Shown here: piece after piece, positions 11,790-22,957 of the stretch
Numbering within the stretch: position 1 is the first letter of the stretch
How the letters are laid out: each line of letters begins with the position of its first letter
Assembly: GCA_025093555.1 (NCBI GenBank)
Contig: JAIWNF010000043.1
Location: forward strand, 62,001 to 126,000
Reading direction: 5' to 3'
Source: Circinella umbellata
Lineage: Eukaryota; Mucoromycota; Mucoromycetes; Mucorales; Lichtheimiaceae
Length of the DNA: 64,000 nt
The notes under the pieces: model-generated
The model's input: only the letters and a program-made list of their open reading frames with translations
Databases searched by the model: none
Told to the model about the DNA's origin: nothing
Position numbers and translations under genes: made by a program

Positions 11790-14135
11790 ACATTTACATT
11801 GTGTTATTTTATAATTACCGTTGTCGCCATGTCGCCAAGGTAACCGTATCGTCGAATCGAGGAAAACTGTATCGCTTGCCCTCCAGTTGATCGTCCTACA
11901 AAAAAGTGCCCTATCCTTACCCCCAGCCAGATACAGTTTTCCAGTGGTCTTGATCGTCGTGTCTATATATTATAAAAAATAAAAGAAAATGTTCTAGTCA
12001 TTAGAATTTACAACATGTTATTTTATTATTACCGTTGTCGCCTGTCGCCAAGGTAGTCGTCGTCGTCGAACCGAGGAAAACTGTATCGCTTGCCCTCCAG
12101 TTGATCGTCCTACAAAAAAAAGCCCTATCCTTACCCCCAGCCAGATACAGTTTTCCATTGGTCCTGATCGTCGTGTCTATATATTATAAAAAATAAAAGA
12201 AAATGTTCTAGTCATTAGAATTTACAACATGTTATTTTATTATTACCGTTGTCCCCATGTCGCCAAGGTAACCGTATCGTCGAATCGAGGAAAACTGTAT
12301 CGCTTGCCCTCCAGTTGATCGTCCTACAAACAAAAGCCCTATCCTTACCCCCAGCCAGATACAGTTTTCCATCGGTCTTGATCGTCGTGTCTATATATTA
12401 TAAAAAATAAGATAAAATGTTCTAGTTATTAGAATTTACAACATGTTATTTTATTATTACCGTTGTCGCCTGTCGCCAAGGTACTCGTCGTCATCGAATC
12501 GAGGAAAACTGTATCGCTTGCCCTCCAGTTGATCGTCCTACAAAAAAAAGCCCTATCCTTACCCCCAGCCAGATACAGTTTTCCATTGGTCCTGATCGTC
12601 GTGTCTATATATTATAAAAAATAAAAGAAAATGTTCTAGTTATTAGAATTTACAGCATGTTATTTTATTATTACCGTTGTCGCCTGTCGCGATGTCGCCA
12701 AGGTAACCGTATCGTCGAATCGAGGAAAACTGTATCGCTTGCCCTCCAGTTGATCGTCCTACAAAAAAAAGCCCTATCCTTACCCCCAGCCAGATACAGT
12801 TTTCCGGTAGTCTTGATCGTCGTGTCTATATATTATAAAAAATAAGATAAAATGTTCTGGTTATTAGAATTTACAACATGTTATTTTATTATTACCGTTG
12901 TCCCCATGTCGCCAAGGTAACCGTATCGTCGAATCGAGGAAAACTGTATCGCTTGCCCTCCAGTTGATCGTCCTACAAACAAAAGCCCTATCCTTACCCC
13001 CAGCCAGATACAGTTTTCCGGTGGTCTTGTTCATCTCATCTATATATTATAAAAAATAAAAGAAAATGTTCTGGTTATTAGAATTTACAGCATGTTATTT
13101 TATTATTACCGTTGTCGCCTGTCGCCATGTCGCCAAAGTAACCGTATCGTCGAATCGAGGAAAACTGTATCGCTTGCCCTCCAGTTGACCGTCCTACAAA
13201 AAAAAGCCCTATCCTTACCCCCAGCCAGATACAGTTTTCCATCGGTCTTGATCGTCGTGTCTATATATTATAAAAAATAAGATAAAATGTTCTAGTTATT
13301 AGAATTTACAACATGTTATTTTATTATTACCGTTGTCGCCTGTCGCCAAGGTACTCGTCGTCATCGAATCGAGGAAAACTGTATCGCTTGCCCTCCAGTT
13401 GATCGTCCTACAAAAAAAAGCCCTATCCTTACCCCCAGCCAGATACAGTTTTCCATTGGTCCTGATCGTCGTGTCTATATATTATAAAAAATAAAAGAAA
13501 ATGTTCTAGTCATTAGAATTTACAACATGTTATTTTATTATTACCGTTGTCGCCTGTCGCCAAGGTATTCGTCGTCGTCGACCCGAGGAAAACTGTATCG
13601 CTTGCCCTCCAGTTGATCGTCCTACAAAAAAAAGCTCTATCCTTACCCCCAGCCAGATACAGTTTTCCGGTGGTCTTGATCGTCGTGTCTATATATTATA
13701 AAAAATAAGATAAAATGTTCTGGTTATTAGAATTTACAACATGTTACTTTATTATTACCGTTGTCGCCATGTCGCCAAGGTAGTCGTCGTCGTCGAATCA
13801 AGGAAAACTGTATCGCTTGCCCTCCAGTTGATCCTCCTACAAAAAAAGCCCTATCCTTACCCCCAGCCAGATACAGTTTTCCGGTGGTCTTGATCGTCGT
13901 GTCTATATATTATAAAAAATAAGATAAAATGCTCCAGTCATCAGAATTTACCGCATGTTATTTTATTATTACCGTTTTCGCCATGTCGCCGAGGTAACCG
14001 TATCGTCGAATCGAGGAAAACTGTATCGCTTGCCCTGCAGTTGATCGTCCTACAAAAAAAAGCCCTATCCTTACCCCCAGCCAGATACAGTCTTCCATTG
14101 GTCTTGTTCATCGTATCTATATTTTTAAAAAGCAA
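11790..14135. repeat. 214-bp satellite array, 11 tandem copies with an internal 13-bp inverted repeat
   Basis: Eleven copies, counted by the motif GGAAAACTGTATC, start at 11861, 12075, 12289, 12503, 12724, 12938, 13159, 13373, 13587, 13802 and 14015. Spacing is 213-221 bp. In each copy that motif is matched about 56 nt later by its exact reverse complement GATACAGTTTTCC (changed to GATACAGTCTTCC in the last copy), so every unit can fold into a hairpin of about 82 nt. Units also share an ACATGTTATTTTATTATTACCG block and a CGTCGTGTCTATATATTATA block. Two sub-types are mixed, with GTAACCGTATCGTCGAATC or GTAGTCGTCGTCGTCGAAC-like stretches. Short open frames inside (for example at 12657 and 13092) recur only because the unit repeats. 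The edges are degenerate. Confidence 0.93.
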
Positions 14136-15229
14136 AAGGAAATAAAGTAAAACATCTTATTCATTTCGACTCATTGACGTCGATGCACCTAGTTTTACTC
14201 CTTCTCTTAGACCCTTCACGTTCACATACTTACTCTCACTCTCACTCTGATTCCGGCGCCAGCACCCTTTCACCTCTATTTATTTGCTCCCACTGAATCG
14301 CTTGAGCGTACTCACATACACCAATTACGTTCTATGGATTTACTTACAGACAGCTATTTACATGGATTTGCTTGGGCTCTAATACTTCTATTCTTTCACT
14401 GCAATTCATCCACTCATAACCATTGGACCATACATGCACTAATTACACGCACGTTATTTTGAATAACCGCCTGTTGGACTACATATGTTGTCATATAACC
14501 CGTCCTGTGATTTATAGTGTTTCTTGCGGCTCATAGAATAGTGACAAGCTAAGGTCAATTCAGCCACAGAATATCTATATATTAGGTCGTAGTGTGATAA
14601 AAACAATATTAGTATTTTTTTTCTTGGATAGAAGAAATTTTGTTTGAAATAACGCCATAGAAGAGGATTGATATAATGGAAAGGTTCATGATTATTTACC
14701 TGGGTGAAATAATACTACGCCATTTTGATTCGAATTAAAGTTTGAAATGTGTGCGCGGTTAAAAAAAATAATTCATGCACCAACTGCACCAATATAAAAC
14801 CGAGCAGTAGTAGTACACGTCCAGTGTTGAAACTCATCTTGACATATTGAAAAAACCTAATTTATAACTAATTATGGTAGATTGTTAACCGTTAGAATAG
14901 CTTTAAAACAGACTAGAAGCTCACCATTGAATATATGAGACACCGTCATGCTTTATTAAGCTAAAGGGATAAAGGTAGTAAAGTTCTATAAACCTTAATA
15001 TTCGCGTTTCAAGGTCTACTGGTGATACGACGTTTATGCGCACCGTTCCAAGTGAATGAGAAAAAAACATGCAGTTATAAACAAAATAAAAAGCTATAGG
15101 CAAAATTAGCAACATGAAAGACGGCCATTGTAGTAAAAGAAAAAAAGAAAAAATAAACTTGAAGTACATGTCAAAAGATAATTGAGTAAAAAAAGGGGGG
15201 AAATAGAAAAGGTACAAGTAACTGAAAGT
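14136..15229. other. gene-free flank of the satellite array
   Basis: No gene could be supported. The first 400 bases are less AT-rich than their surroundings and free of obvious coding. The part after 14600 becomes A-rich on the plus strand and merges into the degenerate repeats that follow. Confidence 0.45.
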
Positions 15230-15660
15230 ACATGTTAAAAATAAAAATGAAAAGTAGTAATCACTGCTCTTTTTTTTTTTTTAATGTTGGGAAAAAAAGA
15301 AAAAGTGCAAGTTACAAGTAACTTAAAAAACTAAATGTCAAACCCACCCACCAAAAAAAAAGTAGAAAAAGGAATGTCAAAAAAAATGTAGTAGTTACAC
15401 TACTGCTTTTTTTTTTTGAATGTTGAGAGGAAAGAGAAAGTGGACGTTAAAAGGAACAAAAAGAATATAAAAATAAATGTCAAAAAGTAAATGTCAAAAG
15501 AAAAAAAAGAGAGAAATACTTACTTTACTTGAATGTTGAAAGGAAAGAGAAAATGCAAAAAGGAATGTAGAAAGACAAAGTTACTGAAAGTACATTTCAA
15601 AAAACAAAAGAGTTTAGTTGGTAGGAAAGAAAGAGAAAGAAAGAGAAAGAAAAAGTGTTG
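15230..15660 (+). repeat. degenerate A-rich tandem repeats, about 135-bp period
   Basis: Three related blocks each begin with a T-run or TTACTTTACTT, followed by a GAATGTTGAGAGGAAAGAGAA-like stretch at about 15282, 15418 and 15531. Each continues with GTCAAA-rich and GAAAGTACAT-like segments. Copies diverge by many substitutions and small indels. No coding potential is visible; the open frame at 15533-15718 is just Lys/Arg from A-rich DNA. Confidence 0.6.
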
Positions 15661-16033
15661 GAAGTCAAGAAAGACCCAACTACAGAATATAAAGCATAAA
15701 AGGGCTCTGTGGGTCTAGAATCCCGTCTATTCAAATGGTATTTTACTGCTCCTGTATATAAAACTATACTTTTCAAACTACTTTTCAATCAATAGCATGA
15801 TAACTTCGACACTAGTTTAAAACGAAATGGTTATCATTTTATATTATGAACTGGAATCTTTTTGAAAAAAAAAAAAAAACCCATTTCCTTTTTTTTATGT
15901 TCACCAACGGTAATAACAATAGCGATCTACATGATGTGAATCCGCAGCAATGAAAATGATCTGCATAAAGCAGGTGAAAGTAAGAGGTACTGGGTCAAAA
16001 AAAAAACTATGTGTAGAAAAAACTATAAATTGC

Positions 16034-16315
16034 GACATTCGTGTCAAATAAGAATAGAATGTGAGATTCCATTGCCATGACAAGTGTTGCTTAACAACAT
16101 TTTTCTCTTATTTAAGAACAAACGCGTTTTTTTTATGTAATCTAGTAACATATTGCATAAAAATTGACTTTTTTTACGCGTCGGGGTAAATCAATGATTA
16201 TCCTCCGCATGCAAAGCTGCAACATTCGTGTTAAAGTAAGATTAGAATGTGGGATTCCATTGCCATGACAAGTGTTGCTTAACAACATTTTTCTTTCATT
16301 TAAGAACAAATACGC
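16034..16315 (+). repeat. 95-bp direct repeat, two copies 187 bp apart
   Basis: The segments 16034-16128 and 16221-16315 are near-identical. Both contain ACATTCGTGT, GATTCCATTGCCATGACAAG, TGTTGCTTAACAACATTTTTC and TTTAAGAACAAA. They could be solo ends of one element or a local duplication. No terminal inverted repeats were evident. Confidence 0.8.
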
Positions 16316-16827
16316 TTTATTAACGTAGCTATAGTAGTATGTTAATGTGTTGCGAAAAGAGCAAAAAAAAAAAGAAGGAAGGGATCATGTCCAAAATTGG
16401 AAATGGATCCGTTTTTTTTTACCAATACACCGGAACGTTTTCCGTTTTTTTTTTCTCTAATAAAATAATTAGTATATGAAAGTTATTGAAAAAGTAAACA
16501 GAGTTCTTAATTTTATTACGAGAACAAGCCAAAGGGGGAAAGGGTTCACATTACGTGAATAAAATAAAAAGTGGTGTCTTTTTTAATTCTGCAAGAAAAT
16601 TCTGTGATCACTTGCTTTTTGTTTGAGTCATGGGTATTATGAAGCAGACAATGCCTTCACGGTATTGGCCTTTTAGATGATGAAAGATGGGTGACACACA
16701 ATGTCTGAAATATTCCTTTGGCGGCTCGCCACGTTCTGCCGTAAGAGACTCTTTGTATCTTTGGATAGTATAAATCCATCTAAACACCTGGCGGGATTGG
16801 GTCATGCCCACCTAACTTAGAAACGCA

Positions 16828-17510
16828 GCCGTAGCGTACCAAAAAAAAAATGAAAAAAGCGTATCGTACCGTAGCGTGCCGTAGCGTACCAAAAAAAAAT
16901 GAAAAAAGCGTGCCAAAGCGTACCGTACCGTAGCGTACCGTAGCGTAGCGTACCAAAAAAAATGAAAAAAGCGTAGCGTACCGTAGCGTACCGTAGCGTA
17001 CCAAAAAAAAATGAAAAAAGCGTGCCAAAGCGTAGCGTACCGTAGCGTACCAAAAAGAAAATGAAAAAAGCGTGCCAAAGCGTAGCGTACCGTAGCGTAC
17101 CAAAAAGAAAATGAAAAAAGCGTGCCAAAGCGTAGCGTACCGTAGCGTACCAAAAAAAATGAAAAAGCGTGCCAAAGCGTAGCGTACCGTAGCGTACCAA
17201 AAAGAAAATGAAAAAAGCGTGCCAAAGCGTACCGTACCGTAGCGTACCGTAGCGTAGCGTACCAAAAAAAATGAAAAAAGCGTAGCGTACCGTACCGTAG
17301 CGTACCGTAGCGTACCAAAAAAGAAATGAAAAAAGCGTGCCAAAGCGTACGCTACGGTACGGTACGCTTTGGCACGCTTTTTTCATTTTTTTTTTTGGTA
17401 CGCTACGGTACGCTACGCTTTTTTCATTTCTTTTTTGGTACGCTACGGTACGCTTTGGTACGCTTTTTTCATTTTTTTTTGGTACGCTACGGTACGCTAC
17501 GGTACGATGA
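16828..17510. repeat. 50-bp minisatellite that inverts on itself (large inverted repeat)
   Basis: The array is built from GTAGCGTACC decamers alternating with an A-run + TGAAAAAAGCGTGCCAAAGC module; in the cleanest part the unit is exactly 50 bp (for example 17051 to 17101). From 16828 to about 17350 the modules run in one direction; from 17362 to 17510 they run as the reverse complement. At the centre, 17324-17350 and 17362-17388 are perfect 27-bp arms around an 11-nt spacer, and weaker pairing extends outward. All three minus-strand frames stay open for about 170-190 codons only because the unit lacks stop codons. Confidence 0.93.
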
Positions 17511-18169
17511 AATCTGTATATTTCTTTTAAATGTTTTATTTACTCTTCATAATGATATTCAGTTCCTTTATCCGATCAGAAATAAAAATTTTAAGTCGTC
17601 AAACCTTCAGACATTTTCATAGTTTTTGACTTCTCTTCCACAATCAAATTATCATGTCTATAAAATAGTAAATGTTTATGTAGCTTGCTATGGAAGCTCT
17701 TCAATTATTCTAATTTTCATGTCATCATTTATTTTGACAGAATAATTTGATAGGATAAATACCTGTGAGTATTCCACATACCCAATGACGGCTATGATAT
17801 ACAAACAATAAGAATTGGTACAAATTATTTCTTTTCTTTCTAGTCCTTGTTTTTTATTCTACTTATGTAGTAAGCCTATGTATGCTTCCAAAATATGATA
17901 AGTATTTTTTCTGGGATATACTTGTCGAGCTTAGATCAAACTCATTTATTATTTGATGGAAGAAAAAGGATTATATATATTATACAGTTGCTCTTTTTAA
18001 ACGACATATTGCTATGATTCATTTTTATTATCTGTTTCTTTTCCAGAGACAAAATTATTTAGTGTGCAACGTTGTGTAACCAAAAATAAATTAAAGGCTC
18101 GAGTCCTTTATTGTGTTGTAACGCGTTTTTCTCCTTCAGTTTATTTTATTTATATATTTATTTTTTAAA
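17511..18169. other. intergenic
   Basis: AT-rich sequence without recognisable genes or repeats. The last 100 bases, which are T-rich, are the likely promoter/leader of the small membrane protein gene. Confidence 0.45.
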
Positions 18170-18921
18170 ATGACTTTATCTACAACACTTACTTCCTATG
18201 CTATTTTCACTGTCGCTGTACCTCTTTTAGTACAATGGAATTACTTTCGCCAAATTGTTCTTTATGCCATGAGTATGGGCTTAGGATTAAGTGAAATTCC
18301 GGCTGATTTTGCTACCATCAGTTTAGGATTAGTCGCTATTTATACATTTGTTATTGCTGGCTTCATTAAAGACGTGTCTGAAAGTTTTAGTGATAAATAC
18401 CGACGTTCCTTTTCAGGTATGGCCGATGGAGTTGATAAACTAAAACAATTGTTCCCAGGTAAAAATAATAATTACTATTGTGGGGGTGATGTATTAATAT
18501 CAAAAGAAAAAGTTAAGCTAAAAATCCTTACTATAATTATTAGCATATGCCATTTCTGTATATTTGCTTAAAGAAAACACCAACTTATATTATACTCAGT
18601 CAAAAGCGTAGGTTAATTTTATCTTTTGAGAAAAGAAGGGAAAAAGAATATGAAATACCAACTAAAAAGTAATATGATAATCATGATGATGTTAGTTTCT
18701 TGTTTCTTCAATCACTTTTACTTGTCTTGGTACCTTTAGTATGGTGTTATCCTAGTTTAAAAAAGACACACTCGATTGCTTATCGTTGTGCATTGGGTTG
18801 GACATTGGTTTACTCTTTATTCCCTCGTGAAACTATGCATGTGTTATGGTTAATCTCTCAAGTAATTCAACAACAATTCTCCTTCAGTCCTCGCGTATAT
18901 TCTGATGAATATATTGTCTAA
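18170..18921 (+). CDS. small predicted membrane protein, unknown function
   Basis: Exon 1 (18170-18458) joins exon 2 (18740-18921) to give 156 aa. The acceptor at 18739 is preceded by a long T/C-rich tract and is the only nearby AG that keeps the phase. Hydrophobic segments are visible at about residues 8-38 (AIFTVAVPLLVQW through the following Leu/Met-rich stretch) and 47-66 (FATISLGLVAIYTFVIAGFI). A third, weaker one lies near residues 112-135 (RCALGWTLVYSLFP through VLWLISQVI). A polar loop with DKYRRSFSGMADGVDKLK lies between. I do not recognise the family. The 281-nt intron is longer than most here, and one internal donor (18417) gives the same phase, so an alternative model is possible. 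Confidence 0.6.
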
Positions 18922-19913
18922 AAAAAAAAAGGGCCACTTCAATAATATTTTCCTGTATTATATTTGTAGGAAAAAAAAAAGAGTTTTGTTTAACTTAACA
19001 CTTATTATTCCTTTAGTAAAATTTGTTTAAGTCCACTTTGTATATATTTTATATTCCTTTTAATTGATTCCTTATCCAAAAACTAGAATATTAATATAGT
19101 TGAACTTTTTTGTAAGATACTCTGTCTTTCAATTCCTATTTTTTTGCTCACTGTATTTTAAAGATAATTGTCAGCTATTTCGATATAAAAGCATTGGTTG
19201 CTGGAAATTATTATAAAAAAGTTGTCTGCGGAAGGGTTTTTGTTTCGACCTATTGCCACTATGGAAATTGTAATATTTTTACCATCAATCGAAAGGCAAT
19301 GTTTATCTTTGATTATATTTTTATTTTTTTGCAAAAATCTATTACATGTGTCTCTCCACATCCATATTTGTGGTTTTTTTTTATCATAGTAAAAAGTCTT
19401 TTCCCCAACTATGATATTCTATATCATCATTGGACATCGGATTCATAATAAGTTTTACTGCGTAGCTTCGGACTATATTTTGTTCTTGATCGGGCAACGT
19501 GGTTATATGAGAGGATAAAACATAAACTCAAAGTTTTAAGGAATACCAATATAACAGTTAATCTGCAATATTTTGCTGAAGAACAATATTTTAAGCAAAA
19601 ACTGCTATGGTCGATTTTATTAATGGTGCCGCCAAGATTGATTTCCAGGTTAAATGTCGTGCAGATACAAATCCTACTGAAGAATATACTAATCAAATTT
19701 CTGCCGAGTTTTTAACCATTATAATGTCTCTTCTATGTTGCTAACACACATATCTGTTAAAAAGAGAAGACAGCTTCCATAAATCATGCAGATATTTACA
19801 AGTTAATTTGCTACATTTCTGTTATATTAAATAATTATTACAAGTTATTTATTCAGCATAGCTGCTTTTCTTTTATATTTTGTTTGAATTTGATAGAATT
19901 TCCACCCCATTGA
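18922..19913. other. intergenic with possible decayed coding scraps
   Basis: Mostly AT-rich, no intact gene. A short plus-strand stretch around 19603-19735 could be a remnant related to the helicase scrap that follows, but this is weak. Confidence 0.35.
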
Positions 19914-20150
19914 TTTCATCCAAAATTTAACCAGCCTGTTATTCTTGAATCCAGCAGAAGGTCTTTGTAACAAAACAAAATTAATTTTCAAAAAACTGCA
20001 TTCACACTTCATACTAGCCAAGACAGGTGTAATTTATGCTGGCAATCGTGTCCATCTACCACGAATTAAGCTTATCAGCTCTTCACAATCTTCTGGGTTA
20101 CCGCGTGAAGTATCTCAAGAAAAATTTCCACTTAAACTTGCTTTCTGTTA
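19914..20150 (+). pseudogene. PIF1/Helitron-type helicase fragment
   Basis: The plus-strand frame reads a short stretch with LNPAEGLCNKTKLIFKKLH, then HLPRIKLI and EKFPLKLAFC before a stop. The order NP-x-x-GLCNGTRL ... LPRI ... FP-x-x-LAF is the C-terminal helicase region of PIF1-like proteins carried by Helitrons. The usual continuation (TINKSQGQ-like motif) is missing because the frame stops right after LAFC, and no upstream helicase motifs are intact. It is therefore a broken fragment of a transposon gene. Identification is from motif memory. Confidence 0.6.
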
Positions 20151-20845
20151 GTATAAACTAATCGCAAAATTAATCATTAACACATGTTTATGTATATCTT
20201 CCTGATCAAATGTTTTCGCATGATCAGCTATACATTACCTTTTGACGCGTTACAGATTACAGAAATTTGTTTCAATGGGTAATTAGGATAGGCAAGCTCA
20301 TCGCCTTATTACAAAGAATGTCGGCTATTATGAAATATTCTCCCTTTCTTCTCTTCCACTTTCTCCTTCATTTTCATAATGACTTTTTACACATTGAATC
20401 CATTTATCTTAAGTGATTAATGTTTCTTTCAACAATAACCCTTACGTACTTTTGTAAAAATTCGATAAGATCAACCCTACTTTTATTAACTTTTATATAT
20501 TTTGTTCCTTTTTTTATTAAATTCCAGAAATTTCTTGAACAATCTGTTAATGTGTCAGTACACAATATTATACTCTCTGATCGATGAATAATAACCCACT
20601 CCCTCTCAATTTTTTTTTTATCTATCAAAGACAGTAGTTATTACAAAACTAAAGTACGTAATTCTCACCATATTATTACCACAGTAGTAAATTATACAGT
20701 CATGGAATTACTATTATTTGATCTTTTTGCTTTTCGTTTAATAAGATGCTATCATTCAATCGTAAAGACATCGTATTACTATACTATCACAGTTTATTTT
20801 TTTTATTTGATTGAATTCCCAAAACAATTATACAGCCTTAGGCAT
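20151..20845. other. intergenic
   Basis: AT-rich, no gene or repeat that I can support. Confidence 0.4.
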
Positions 20846-20965
20846 CGTCGCTACCAGGCGCGAAGCGCCTTTGTGGAGGGTCAAAGGGGGTTTTACCCCC
20901 CTTGCGAAGTGTTTTTCGTTGAATGACCCGAAGCAAAGCGAGGCAGGCAAACGCTAGTTATTGTT
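20846..20965. repeat. GC-rich cluster of nested short hairpins
   Basis: A clearly GC-richer island within AT-rich DNA. It has AGGCGC-GAA-GCGCCT at 20856-20870. A nested structure follows in which GGGTCA (20878-20883) pairs with TGACCC (20924-20929) around an AAGGGGG/CCCCCTT hairpin (20884-20903) and a CGAA...TTCG hairpin. The continuing stretch GAAGCAAAGCGAGGCAGGC adds more partly pairing sequence. It could be a GC-cluster-like mobile palindrome, a piece of organellar DNA, or a structured RNA gene. Nothing in the sequence decides between these. Confidence 0.6.
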
Positions 20966-22079
20966 AACAAAAAAAATGTATTGTTCCCTTTTTAGGCGAT
21001 TTATAACGGAGATCAAAAAAGCGCCTTTGGGATTCGTCTGACCCGTCTGGTTCAAACTTAATATTTTTATTTAATTGTTCTACGTAAGCACTATAATGTT
21101 CAGTGAATGGGTGAAAAGAAGCTTTTTGAGATAAGAAAGATATGATATGGTGTATGGATAGAGAGCGGATACGTAGGGGAAGATAATGGTGATATAATAT
21201 AAAATGAAGTTAATTAGAAAGAGTTCAGTGAAGAATTAATTTGAGAAGTAGGAGGTGATAGGGGAAGTTGATCGATCCACGTTAAAAAGCTATTGTTATT
21301 GTGAATCATTTTTCTGTAGATCATGCCACGCTTTCAATATAGTTACATGAATAAAATCAGTAACATTTCTTTTTTAAAATAACATCACTGCGTCTTTCTT
21401 TTTTAGGTGGTCTATTGTATCAGAAATAATAACAAACCTTTTGGATTTACCTTCACTGGCTAGGCATCCCTTATTCTACGTCAATGATATTCCATTTTTG
21501 GATGTTACTATTTCATATAAATTGTTTATTCTTGAAAAAAAAAACAAGAGTATAAAACTCACGAAGTTTATGATTTAAAAATGGCTATTGTTACAACAAT
21601 AAAAAATTTGAACGCATTATTAATATATTACTAATGTTATTATATAATATAGTACGTAGTATACAAACAATTGATAACACATGGTAATCATTAACAAGCA
21701 TAGTTTACTATCAACCAATTAAACATTTTGCATAATTATTAAATAGCGTTAGATTTTATTGTTAGATCCGGTGCATGAATGTCTATATTTTACTTTCTGA
21801 TTGTCTTTTTTTTTTCCTTGATCTTTTTGGTCCAGAACAATTGTGTTTATCTGGCGATCCAATAAGAAACTCTCTAGCCGCATGATCAAGTCTTTATTGA
21901 TAAAACATTGTCCATCATTTAAATTTGACAAGAACTCATATTGACCCACATACACATCTTTTTCTCTCATTTTTTTTTCACTTAAATCCCCCCATTTTGC
22001 TTATAGTCTTATTTTATCTTTTTCACTTTAAAAAACCTCGTTTTTCTCATAATATAAAAAAACACTTTGGACATACATA
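20966..22079. other. intergenic
   Basis: No supported gene. The open frame on the minus strand at 21749-21970 has no recognisable motifs and AT-driven composition. Confidence 0.4.
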
Positions 22080-22081
22080 TA

Positions 22082-22795
22082 CAGTAAGTATTCGCTAAAC
22101 CGGTGCTCGTTAAACCGGTACTTCGCTAAACCGGTAGTATCTCTTAAATATTTTTTATATACTTAGTAAAATACCGGTAATTCGCTAAACCGGTGTCCGG
22201 TGAGCTTTCTTAAATATTTACCGGGTTTATAATAGTATTATTCTATCTTATATCATATAATATCAAGGAAATACACAAATCATTCTTGCCGTCAAAAGAA
22301 ACCTTCTCAACACCTTGTTGATGATAACAGTGTTTCTTTTCACCAACTTCACACAGATGCTTTTTCTTCTTTCTTATCTGGGTATGTATGTATTTTTTTC
22401 AACTTTGTCACGTACTTGTTTATTACCATTGAGTACTGTATGTAATTATGTTGTTGATACAATTCATTTTTACTCATTTATTCAACCGCTAACCATGGTC
22501 CATATTTTAAACACACTTTTTTGTACATTCACTATTAATCCTGTCTCTGGTTAACTATCACTATTCGATGAATACTGTACACTGATATCATTTTTATCAC
22601 CAAAATATTAGCTCATAATGGCATAGATACATTATATCAGCTATCATTTTTTTATCTTATCCGTACAGCTTAGTTGTTTTTTCAGTATATTCTACATATT
22701 AGTATCAGCTGCATTTCAATTCGTTAAACCGGTAATTCGCTAAACCGGTACAAACCCTCACATATATTGAGTACCGGTTTAACGAATACTCACTG
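22082..22795. mobile_element. 714-bp non-autonomous DNA transposon (MITE-like) with TA duplication
   Basis: The left end CAGTAAGTATTCGCTAAACC and the right end, read from the opposite strand, CAGTGAGTATTCGTTAAACC form about 23-bp terminal inverted repeats continuing into CGGT. Each end is flanked by TA (22080-22081 and 22796-22797), as expected for a Tc1/mariner/pogo-type target duplication. Sub-terminal copies of TTCGYTAAACCGGT recur, about four on the left (22090-22190) and three on the right (22722-22785). The interior (about 500 bp) has only a short open frame at 22315-22554 with no transposase motif, so it would have to be mobilised in trans. Confidence 0.8.
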
Positions 22796-22957
22796 TATTA
22801 TATATTTTTTTTTCGTACGTATTAGCTTATCACTGGTATTTTTTCACAGTTTAATATATATACGCCAAGTCAAATATCCATCAAAGTGAATATCAATCTT
22901 TCTAATGTCTTTTAATTTTTTTAAACAGATATCAATCATTTAAACCTACATAAAAAA

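Noticed and set aside
11830..11862. tRNA- or SINE-like B box (GTCGAATCGAGG) in the satellite unit
   Set aside because: Only loosely like GGTTCGANTCC, with no A box or foldable tRNA around it.
12657..13280. Near-identical 62-aa open frames
   Set aside because: They are repeats of the satellite unit; no independent sign of coding.
11790..14135. CRISPR-like array
   Set aside because: Units are 214 bp and contiguous, without unique spacers between short repeats; this is a eukaryotic satellite.
16780..17386. Three overlapping minus-strand open frames of 168-189 codons with FGTLRYATVRYG-like repeats
   Set aside because: They follow purely from the stop-free 50-bp minisatellite; since 50 is not a multiple of 3, all frames look alike.
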